A stretch of DNA of 6,260 nucleotides from Bacteroidales bacterium UBA2939 (GTDB taxonomy: Bacteria; Bacteroidota; Bacteroidia; Bacteroidales; P3). Under the pieces are notes generated by a model. The model was not told the origin of the DNA and searched no databases. It worked only from the letters and a program-made list of their open reading frames with translations. A program made the position numbers and the translations under genes. Positions 1-6,083 of the stretch are shown one piece after another. Within the stretch, counting starts at the first letter, position 1. Each line of letters opens with the position of its first letter. The stretch covers positions 1-6,260 of the forward strand of contig DECD01000003.1 of the NCBI GenBank assembly GCA_002349055.1, written 5' to 3'.

Positions 1-56
1 ACCTTTATTGACTCGTCTTCGTGTCCACGCCCTTCCTTGTATAGGATGTCTGTCAC
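1..56 (-). CDS. Possible start of a leftward gene, cut by the window edge
   Basis: Reading leftward from a GTG at 56-54, a frame stays open to the window edge and begins (M)TDILYKEGRGHEDESIK. An in-frame TAG lies two codons upstream of the GTG, so this is the only usual start codon in that frame here. The case for a gene rests mainly on position: a strong Bacteroidetes-type promoter at 148-118 points this way and would give a leader of roughly 55 nt. That leader can form a small hairpin near its 5' end (96-112, arms GCTTT/AAAGC). A second minus frame is also open to the edge but has no start codon. Only 18 codons are visible and I do not recognise the protein. A longer untranslated leader or a non-coding RNA remains possible. 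Confidence 0.3.
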   Translation of the reverse strand, partial: MTDILYKEGRGHEDESIK

Positions 57-117
57 ACGCTATCTCTATCTTCTCATCCGTTTCAAATCACTCTTGCTTT
101 TCTGTCGAAAGCGGATG

Positions 118-148
118 CAAAGATACAACCATTTTCCAAACTACCAAA
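118..148 (-). promoter_or_regulatory. Bacteroidetes-type promoter reading leftward
   Basis: On the minus strand there is TTTG (148-145), a 19-bp spacer, and TATCTTTG (125-118). This matches the known Bacteroides housekeeping sigma consensus of a -33 TTTG and a -7 TAnnTTTG separated by about 19-21 bp. Transcription should begin near 110-112 and run toward position 1. The sequence just after the -7 box can fold into a short hairpin (96-112). Several A/T-tracts lie immediately upstream. The match to both boxes is exact; actual use is inferred. Confidence 0.72.
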
Positions 149-369
149 ATATTTTTTCATCTTTCACTCAAAAAAAATTACAACTGCATGAAAAACAGCG
201 CCAACAAAGTCAAAAAAATTTTCATCACACCCACCCAACCAGTCCGCAAAACACCCTAAAAGGTAGCTTTTCTCCCAAATTTCGGCATACAAAAGGACAA
301 AAACGCCGCAAAACAGGCAGAATTTAAATATTTCATTGAATATCAATATACTAGCAAATTAATGTACAC

Positions 370-506
370 TAACTACCATCTACCTACCAACTGCCTGTCT
401 TCCCCCTATCAACGCCCTACCAACTCCTACCGCGGTAGGAGTTGGTAGGGCGTTGGTAGGGTCTTGGTAGGGCGATGGTCGGGCGTTGGTAGGGCGATGG
501 TAGGGG
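370..506. repeat. Inverted array of 11-bp repeats, consensus G(T/A)TGGTAGGGC
   Basis: To the right of a dyad centred at 432/433, six 11-bp units follow on the plus strand in exact register, starting at 441, 452, 463, 474, 485 and 496. Examples are GTTGGTAGGGC, CTTGGTAGGGC, GATGGTCGGGC and GATGGTAGGGG. Their GGG runs begin at 448, 459, 470, 481, 492 and 503, exactly 11 bp apart. To the left, the same units run on the minus strand in the mirrored register: 424-414, 413-403, 402-392 (degenerate), 391-381 and 380-370. The whole block is thus a short tandem array fused head-to-head with its own inverted copy. It ends about 28 bp before the candidate -35 box of tamB. Its role is unknown; it could be a set of operator sites, a structured intergenic repeat of the REP/BIME kind, or a recombination relic. 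Confidence 0.9.
410..455. repeat. Perfect 46-bp palindrome at the centre of the repeat array
   Basis: Positions 410-455 equal their own reverse complement with no mismatch, turning at CCGCGG (430-435). After one T/G mismatch (409/456), which would be a G-U pair in RNA, five more pairs (408-404 with 457-461) extend the symmetry to 404-461. As RNA this would be a very stable hairpin; as DNA it could extrude a cruciform. No T-run follows the right arm, so it does not look like an ordinary intrinsic terminator. It lies between two diverging transcription units, where a terminator is not expected. Confidence 0.93.
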
Positions 507-534
507 GATGAGACGAATTTGTAACTAAGAAATA

Positions 535-564
535 TTGACAAAAATATATTAATGAATATATAAT
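535..564 (+). promoter_or_regulatory. Candidate promoter for tamB (TTGACA, 18 bp, TATAAT)
   Basis: TTGACA at 535-540 and TATAAT at 559-564 are exact matches to the E. coli sigma-70 -35 and -10 hexamers, with an 18-bp spacer. I found no good Bacteroidetes-type TAnnTTTG box between the repeat array and tamB; the nearest is a weak TTTG at 518-521 followed by TATATTAA at 545-552. Because this stretch is AT-rich, TATAAT could arise by chance, but TTGACA at correct spacing is less likely to. Transcription would start near 571, leaving a leader of roughly 20-25 nt before the GTG start of tamB. Confidence 0.45.
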
Positions 565-593
565 AAAAAGGATTTTTTGTAGTTATTAGGGCA

Positions 594-3500
594 GTGAAAA
601 GGTTTTGGAAGATAGTATCGAGGGTGCTATTAGCGCTGGGGCTGCTGGTGTATATCATTGTGGCTCTGGCCAATTATTCCATTGTGCAGTCGTATGTCGG
701 CGCGATGGTGGGCAACTATTTCTCGAAGGAGTGGGGCGGCAAGGTGAGTATCGGCTCGCTCCACGCCATGCCTTTCGACCACCTTATCATAGACAATATC
801 CTCTGGATTTCGCCCACAGGCGACACCATCTGCCGAGGCGAGTCGATAAGGGTGAATTTCGACAAGTTCCCCTTCGACGGCAGCGGCCTCGACCTCGACG
901 AGGTGCATCTGAAGAACGTCTACTACCACCTGGGAATTTCAGAAGAGGGTCTCAACCTGAAGTTCCTCATCGACTACTTCAAGTCGGACAAAGTAAAGAA
1001 GAAAAAAAAGAAGGAGCACACGCCCTTCTATGTGAAGGCCAAGACGTTGCTGATGGACAACGTGCATTACCGCATGGACCTAAAGGACCACCGCCAGACC
1101 ATCTACCCCTATGGCGTGCAGATTCCTCACATGGAATACTATCACATCAACGCCAAGATGAAGAACATCCTCGTGGTGGAGGACGACGTGACATGCCGCA
1201 TCGTGCGCTTTGCCACCGAGGAGAAGAGTGGCTTTGTGCTGAAGGACATGGCGGGCGACGTACACGTGAGTCGCTACGGCATCACGGCGCAGAACATGCA
1301 CATCAAGACCGGCGCGAGCACCATTGTGCTCGACGCCGAGCTGAAATACAACACCTGGAAGGGCATCAGCGGCTATGTGTCGACGGTGCAGCACCAGGCG
1401 ACGCTGAAGGAAGGCACTCGCGTGTCGATGAGCGACGTGGCCTATTGGGCACCGGTGCTATGGGGCATCGATGCCGTGGCGGAAGCCGAAGGCACTGCCT
1501 CGGGAACCATCGACTCGCTGACCACCGACATGATGGTGCGCTGGGGAAAGAAGTCGTCGGCCTTGGTGGCAGGCACCGTGAGAGGACTACCACGGATAGA
1601 CACCACCTCGTTCGACCTGAACCTGGAACACCTCAGCACTAACATCAACGACATGACGCCACTCATCAAGGCGCTGAATGCCAACTCCTCGCTGATGTCC
1701 ATATTCAAAGAGATTGACCATGTGAATCTCAGCGCGACGATTCAGGGCGGCATCAAGGACAACCTGGCCGTCAACCTGCTGGCCGACTGCCGTCCCGGGC
1801 AGCTGCGCACCGACATCACGATGCGCCACACCCCAGGACGCTACATCTTCAGCGTCGACGCCGGTAGCGACGGTCTGGGATTGAACCTGCTGAAGAGCGA
1901 CTGGTTTACCCACAGCGGCTTCGACCTGAGCGTGGACGGCATCTGGAACGGTGAGTTCAATGATTTCAACCAGTGGCGCCGACGGTTGGATCTGGCCATC
2001 GACGGCCACTTGACCAACAGCGTGGTGAAGGGTCACTCGCTGAGTGCCGCCACCATCAACGGCGAGATGCACCAAGGAATACTCTCCGCCGCCTTCGAGT
2101 CGACCGACAGCCTGGCCAACCTCAGCCTCGAGATGCAGGTCAACCTCGCCGACAGCGTGAAGAGCTACTCGGCTGACATTGATATCGTAAAGCTCGACCT
2201 AGGCATCCTTCCGCGTCCCCTGTCCACCTCGCTTATCGCCGACTTCAGAGGCAACACGCTGGACGACATGAACGGCATCGTGAGGGCGCGGTCGACACAA
2301 TATGGAGACCTACACCTAAGAAACATAGACCTCGACGTCGAAGCCGACCCGCGAGGCAAGTTCATTGGATTGGAGAGCGACATGGCCGACATGGACCTCC
2401 GCGGCCTGTTCAACTACGGCGACCTGCCCATGATGGTGCGCTATTTCGGGCAGCTCTACCTGCCTGAGATGTTCCAGTCGGAGCAGGTCATCGACAGCGC
2501 GACAGCCTCGCTGCTGGCCGAGAAGGCAGTAGCGTTCCGGTTGCGCTGGCACGACGACGGTCATTTGCTGCACAAGCTCACGAAGGACATCACCCTTGCC
2601 AGCGGCACACGCGTCGACATCACCTACAACTTCGGCGAACAGATGAAGCTGGTGGTGAGGAGCGACTCTTTGAGCTTCGGCTCGATAAAGCTCGAGAACG
2701 TAGGCATCATCGGGCGTCCCGTGGGAGAGCACTACGCGATGCAAGTAGAGTCGCAATACCTCCATGTGGGGCAGCTGGAGTTGCTCGACCAACTGCACAC
2801 CACCATCAGCAGCTCGCGCGAGCTGGCCACGGCCCGATGTGTATGGGGCACCGTGGAGAGCGCTTCGCACGGCGACTTGATGCTAGGCCTCGAGGGCAAC
2901 AGCATACGCGTGATGAATTCAGAATTCTTCGTCGACAATGTCCCCTGGACGCTGTCCGCCGAGCAGATGACCCTCACGGACGACGGACGGCTGGGCATTG
3001 TCTGCGACAACCTAAGTGCGGAAAGCCAACAGCAGAAAATCAACGCCCACCTGAGCATCAAAGGACAATCCAACGACTGCATCGAGCTACACTTCAACAA
3101 TTTCCAGCTCGACTTGGTAAGCGACCTGCTGCTCCAGGACATCCCCATCGATGTGGAGGCCGGCATCAACGGCCGCTTCTCGCTCTATGGTCTCAACGAG
3201 ATTCCCTTCTTCAACGCCAACCTCAATCTCGACAGCTGCGTGCTGAACAAGCATCCGCTCGGCGAAGTGCACCTGGAGAGCAACTGGAACGCCGAACTCA
3301 ACATGCTAGCCCTCCAGATGCTCAGTCAGCCCCTCAGCGCCACAGGATGGATTGAGCTGGGACAAACAAATCCCGACCTCTCGTTTGATGTCGACTTCAA
3401 CGACTTCGACATGTCGGCCGCCGAGCCGCTGCTCACCTCGTTCGCAAGCCATTTCGCCGGACTCCTGAACGGCAACCTGAGTGTCAGCGGCGACCTCAAC

Positions 3501-4970
3501 AACCCCCTGATTGTGGGCGACGCAATGGTGGACGGTGGCGAACTGACCCTTGACTTCACCAATGTCAACTATCGTTTCTCCGACACTCTCTTGTTCACCA
3601 ACAACACCATACAGCTCAACAACTTCGACATCCTTGACCCCCTGGGCAACACAGCCACAGCCAACGGCGAAATCTCCTTTGGGCAAGAACAGAATGTGAC
3701 CCTCGACCTCAACGTCAAGACCGACAACCTGCTCATCCTCGACCAGAAGAGCGGCGAACAGTTCTACGGGAAACTCTTTGCCTCGGCCGACGGCCAGGTG
3801 TCGGGGCCGATAGACAACCTCGACATCGCCGTGCGCGCACGCACCAACCCGGGATGCGAACTGACGGTGCCCATCACCTATCAGCAGAGCGTCAAGAAAC
3901 AGAACTTCATCACCTTCGTCAACGACGAAACCGAGATAACAATCAGTCCTGAAGTCCAGCAGAAGAAGAGCAACTTCAACCTCGAGCTCGACCTCTCCAT
4001 CACGCCCGACATGAAACTCAACCTGCCCATGGACTTCAAGGAGGTGGGGGCCAATGTCGCCGCTTCGGGCACGGGCGACCTGCACCTCAACCTCAACGGC
4101 AATGAGGCGCCACTGGTGATAGGCAACTATGTCATCACCTCGGGTCTGATGAAGGTGAGCCTCTTCTCTGTCTACGAGAAACGCTTCACCATCGAGAACG
4201 GCAGCAGCCTCAACTTCCAAGGCAAAGTGCCCGACGCCCGCTTCGACATGAAAGCCGTCTACTCGCAGCGTGTCAACCTCTCAACCCTCACAGGCACACT
4301 CTCCTCGGTCGACAACACGCAGAAATACCTCCAAGTGGAGAACATCATCGCCATCTCGGGCACGGTGCAGGACCCCAAGATGAGCTTCGACCTGCGCCTG
4401 CCCAGCGCCGACCAGAGCGTGGAAGAGGAGGTCTTCTCCTATATCGACCGCTCCAGCGAACGCGACATGATTAACCAAACCGTCTCACTGCTCATCAGCG
4501 GCAGCTTCTACAACGTCACCAACGACAACTCCACGGGTGGCGGTGCCGATGCCCTGGGCGCAGTCACCTCGTTTGTGGGCAACAGTCTGACCGACATGGT
4601 GCAGTTTGTCGATGTGAACATCGATTACAAGTCGGGCAACGAATACACCAACCAGCAGCTCGACGTGAACATCAGCAAGGACTGGGGCCGCTGGTATCTG
4701 GAGAGCACGCTGGGCTACGGCGGCGAGAGCCGCGAGATGGAGGCCAACAATGTCAACGGCGCCATCATCGACGCCCTCATTGGTTACCGCCTCAGCCCCA
4801 TGTTCCACCTCTTCGCCTACAACCGCACCAACACCAACGACTATACACGCATCGACCAGCCCTACAAGCAAGGGGTCGGTTTGAAACTCACCAAGGATTT
4901 CGACCGCTGGGGAGACCTCTTCAGAAGTAAGAAATCCAAAAAGAAAACCTCAAAAGAAAAGAAACAATGA
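594..4970 (+). CDS. tamB: TamB-family translocation/assembly module protein (AsmA-like, DUF490)
   Basis: This 1458-residue protein has the shape of TamB. It has a basic N-terminus and one membrane anchor (about residues 8-29), then a very long beta-rich periplasmic region of repeating amphipathic strands. The C-terminal TamB/DUF490 domain runs from about residue 960 (GNLSVSGDLNNPLIVGDA) to about 1443, ending in GVGLKLTKDFDRWGDLF as in other Bacteroidetes homologues. The family bridges inner and outer membranes, works with a BamA-type partner (TamA, or TamL in Bacteroidetes), and is linked to phospholipid transport and outer-membrane protein assembly. The GTG start is chosen because the frame has an upstream stop (TAA at 564-566) and no ATG before the membrane anchor; the next in-frame ATG, about residue 38, would remove the anchor. 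A weak AGG lies at 588-590. Two lysine-rich stretches stand out: residues 134-140 and the tail 1444-1458 (RSKKSKKKTSKEKKQ). No BamA-type partner gene is in view. Confidence 0.93.
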   Translation: MKRFWKIVSRVLLALGLLVYIIVALANYSIVQSYVGAMVGNYFSKEWGGKVSIGSLHAMPFDHLIIDNILWISPTGDTICRGESIRVNFDKFPFDGSGLDLDEVHLKNVYYHLGISEEGLNLKFLIDYFKSDKVKKKKKKEHTPFYVKAKTLLMDNVHYRMDLKDHRQTIYPYGVQIPHMEYYHINAKMKNILVVEDDVTCRIVRFATEEKSGFVLKDMAGDVHVSRYGITAQNMHIKTGASTIVLDAELKYNTWKGISGYVSTVQHQATLKEGTRVSMSDVAYWAPVLWGIDAVAEAEGTASGTIDSLTTDMMVRWGKKSSALVAGTVRGLPRIDTTSFDLNLEHLSTNINDMTPLIKALNANSSLMSIFKEIDHVNLSATIQGGIKDNLAVNLLADCRPGQLRTDITMRHTPGRYIFSVDAGSDGLGLNLLKSDWFTHSGFDLSVDGIWNGEFNDFNQWRRRLDLAIDGHLTNSVVKGHSLSAATINGEMHQGILSAAFESTDSLANLSLEMQVNLADSVKSYSADIDIVKLDLGILPRPLSTSLIADFRGNTLDDMNGIVRARSTQYGDLHLRNIDLDVEADPRGKFIGLESDMADMDLRGLFNYGDLPMMVRYFGQLYLPEMFQSEQVIDSATASLLAEKAVAFRLRWHDDGHLLHKLTKDITLASGTRVDITYNFGEQMKLVVRSDSLSFGSIKLENVGIIGRPVGEHYAMQVESQYLHVGQLELLDQLHTTISSSRELATARCVWGTVESASHGDLMLGLEGNSIRVMNSEFFVDNVPWTLSAEQMTLTDDGRLGIVCDNLSAESQQQKINAHLSIKGQSNDCIELHFNNFQLDLVSDLLLQDIPIDVEAGINGRFSLYGLNEIPFFNANLNLDSCVLNKHPLGEVHLESNWNAELNMLALQMLSQPLSATGWIELGQTNPDLSFDVDFNDFDMSAAEPLLTSFASHFAGLLNGNLSVSGDLNNPLIVGDAMVDGGELTLDFTNVNYRFSDTLLFTNNTIQLNNFDILDPLGNTATANGEISFGQEQNVTLDLNVKTDNLLILDQKSGEQFYGKLFASADGQVSGPIDNLDIAVRARTNPGCELTVPITYQQSVKKQNFITFVNDETEITISPEVQQKKSNFNLELDLSITPDMKLNLPMDFKEVGANVAASGTGDLHLNLNGNEAPLVIGNYVITSGLMKVSLFSVYEKRFTIENGSSLNFQGKVPDARFDMKAVYSQRVNLSTLTGTLSSVDNTQKYLQVENIIAISGTVQDPKMSFDLRLPSADQSVEEEVFSYIDRSSERDMINQTVSLLISGSFYNVTNDNSTGGGADALGAVTSFVGNSLTDMVQFVDVNIDYKSGNEYTNQQLDVNISKDWGRWYLESTLGYGGESREMEANNVNGAIIDALIGYRLSPMFHLFAYNRTNTNDYTRIDQPYKQGVGLKLTKDFDRWGDLFRSKKSKKKTSKEKKQ

Positions 4971-5827
4971 AACAGATATTCTTACTATTTGCCTTGACTG
5001 CCTGGGGACTTGTGGCCTGTTCACAGGTTGACTATACCAACGACTCGCTGCGGGTGGCCAATGCCGAGTGGCGTGTCGACAGCCTCGACGGCTTCACCCT
5101 CAAGCGCTACCATTTCGGCGAGGGAGAACTCTTTTGCTCGGCGCAGCACCTGTTCGTCATCGAGATACCCAAAGACTCGCCCCGACGGCTAGCCTTTGCC
5201 TTCGACTCGGTGCTCACCGAGGTCTCCACCTTGGCCGAGCGGCGCCAAGCTTTCGCCGCCGTCAACGGCTCTTTCTTCGACATGACCTTCGGGAACCCCA
5301 TCTGCTACCTCCGCATCGACGGCACCAAGCTCGGCGAGAACACCCCGGGACGCGACGACTCCATCAACCGCAAATACTACCAGTATGCCACCCTTGCCCT
5401 CAACAGCGGCCGCCCAGCCCTGCTGGTGCCCGACAGCAACCGCCTCAGCGAGGAGCAGATGCAGGAGCGCAACCTCATGACCGCAGGACCTATGCTGCTG
5501 CGCGAAGGAGCTATGGTGCCGCAACGCGACGACCGCTCCTTTGTCACCAAACGCCACAACCGCACCGCCCTGGGCGTGCGCCCCGACGGGACGACGCTGC
5601 TGGTGGTGGCCGACGGCCGTTTCAAACACAAAGCCGAGGGTCTCTCGCTGACCGAGCTGGAGCGCGTGATGAGTTGGCTGGGATGCACCGAAGCCATCAA
5701 CCTCGACGGCGGCGGCTCCAGCACCATGTATATCAAAGACAGCGGAGTGGTCAACTATCCCTCCGACAACAACCGGCACGACCACGAAGGCCAGCGGCCG
5801 GTATCCAACGCCATCCTTCTGCTCTAA
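4967..5827 (+). CDS. Phosphodiester glycosidase (NAGPA/DUF2233) lipoprotein
   Basis: This 286-residue protein starts with a lipoprotein signal ending in the lipobox LVA-C18, so it should be lipid-anchored in the envelope. The rest carries the hallmarks of the family named for the human mannose-6-phosphate uncovering enzyme (NAGPA): AAVNGSFFD (97-105), TAGPML (172-177), RHNRTALG (196-203), NLDGGGSSTM (245-254) and RPVSNAI (277-283). Members hydrolyse sugar-phosphodiester bonds such as GlcNAc-1-phosphate esters; the substrate here is unknown, with surface polysaccharide or glycolipid as candidates. The domain looks complete, with no frameshift. Its ATG overlaps the tamB stop (ATGA, 4967-4970), so the two are almost certainly co-transcribed and probably translationally coupled. 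The only ribosome-binding context is the purine-rich A/G stretch that also encodes the lysine tail of TamB. Confidence 0.93.
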   Translation: MKQIFLLFALTAWGLVACSQVDYTNDSLRVANAEWRVDSLDGFTLKRYHFGEGELFCSAQHLFVIEIPKDSPRRLAFAFDSVLTEVSTLAERRQAFAAVNGSFFDMTFGNPICYLRIDGTKLGENTPGRDDSINRKYYQYATLALNSGRPALLVPDSNRLSEEQMQERNLMTAGPMLLREGAMVPQRDDRSFVTKRHNRTALGVRPDGTTLLVVADGRFKHKAEGLSLTELERVMSWLGCTEAINLDGGGSSTMYIKDSGVVNYPSDNNRHDHEGQRPVSNAILLL

Positions 5828-5837
5828 CCCTCTCCCC

Positions 5838-6068
5838 TTACTTGGCTATATCCTCGGGGTTGATTGTGCCGCGCTCGTTGCTCTCAATGCAGCCGCGGCC
5901 ACCTCTGCTCTGCGAGGAGCATGGCGTTTCGATATCCACATACACGATGGACTCCCTGACCTGCGAGCTGGAGACGCGCTCATAGCAGTAGCAAGCTTTC
6001 TCGTCACACGACGAGCAGCAGAGCGCCGTCAGAACCAATGCAGCGGGGATTATCAGACGTTTCTTCAT
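5838..6068 (-). CDS. Small cysteine-rich lipoprotein of unknown function
   Basis: This 76-residue protein begins MKKRLIIPAALVLTALCCSSC, a basic and hydrophobic signal with the likely lipid-modified residue at Cys21 (SS-C). Cys17 and Cys18 also precede it, so the exact cleavage site is uncertain. The mature part begins CDEKACYCYE; acidic residues directly after the cysteine resemble the surface-export signals of Bacteroidetes lipoproteins. Four more cysteines follow (26, 28, 50, 60), enough for two disulphides or a small metal site. I do not recognise a named family. The start lies 15 nt after the stop of the upstream hydrolase gene on the same strand, so it is probably the last gene of that operon. 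Its stop is 10 nt from that of the converging glycosidase gene. Confidence 0.75.
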   Translation of the reverse strand: MKKRLIIPAALVLTALCCSSCDEKACYCYERVSSSQVRESIVYVDIETPCSSQSRGGRGCIESNERGTINPEDIAK

Positions 6069-6083
6069 ATAATTGTTTTCTAT

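Larger units (their letters stand above)
57..593. other. Divergent intergenic region
   Basis: No convincing gene lies here. Short open frames at 37-327 (+), 164-346 (-) and 380-673 (-) lack good starts or family character. From the left the region holds: the leader and promoter of a leftward gene (about 57-148); an AT-rich stretch with A/T-tracts (149-369); the inverted 11-bp repeat array (370-506); and the presumed promoter and leader of tamB (507-593). The plus strand is strikingly poor in G over 121-240 (about 6 G against 33 C). It becomes G-rich to the right of the palindrome centre at 432/433. A small perfect dyad, ATTGA-ATA-TCAAT, sits at 335-347 and could be an operator, but such dyads are common in AT-rich DNA. 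Confidence 0.7.

Noticed and set aside
164..346. 60-codon hydrophobic minus-strand frame upstream of the leftward promoter
   Set aside because: It needs a TTG start, has no promoter that would include it, and lies in low-complexity AT-rich DNA.
370..506. CRISPR array
   Set aside because: Units are 11 bp, contiguous and inverted about a centre, with no unique spacers.
380..673. 97-codon minus-strand frame across the repeat array
   Set aside because: It crosses the palindrome and the start of tamB, and its repetitive Pro/Thr/Gly sequence simply reflects the DNA repeats.
605..1642. 345-codon plus-strand frame inside tamB
   Set aside because: It is the -1 shadow of tamB, rich in Arg, His, Gly and Pro as expected from GC-rich codons read out of frame, and it has no recognisable domain.
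1530..2450. Repeated ATGATGGTGCGCT inside tamB (about 1531 and 2431)
   Set aside because: The short match encodes MMVR in two unrelated contexts and the flanks differ, so it is probably chance codon reuse.
3306..4220. 304-codon minus-strand frame opposite tamB
   Set aside because: It is an antisense shadow with repetitive Val/Glu composition mirroring the Asn, Asp and Leu codons of the sense protein; no family motifs.
5789..5799. GGCC-AGC-GGCC hairpin near the glycosidase 3' end as a terminator
   Set aside because: It lies within coding sequence, has only four pairs, and has no T-run on either strand.
5068..5985. 305-codon plus-strand frame overlapping the glycosidase and lipoprotein genes
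   Set aside because: It is an Arg/Pro-rich out-of-frame shadow crossing two well-supported genes.
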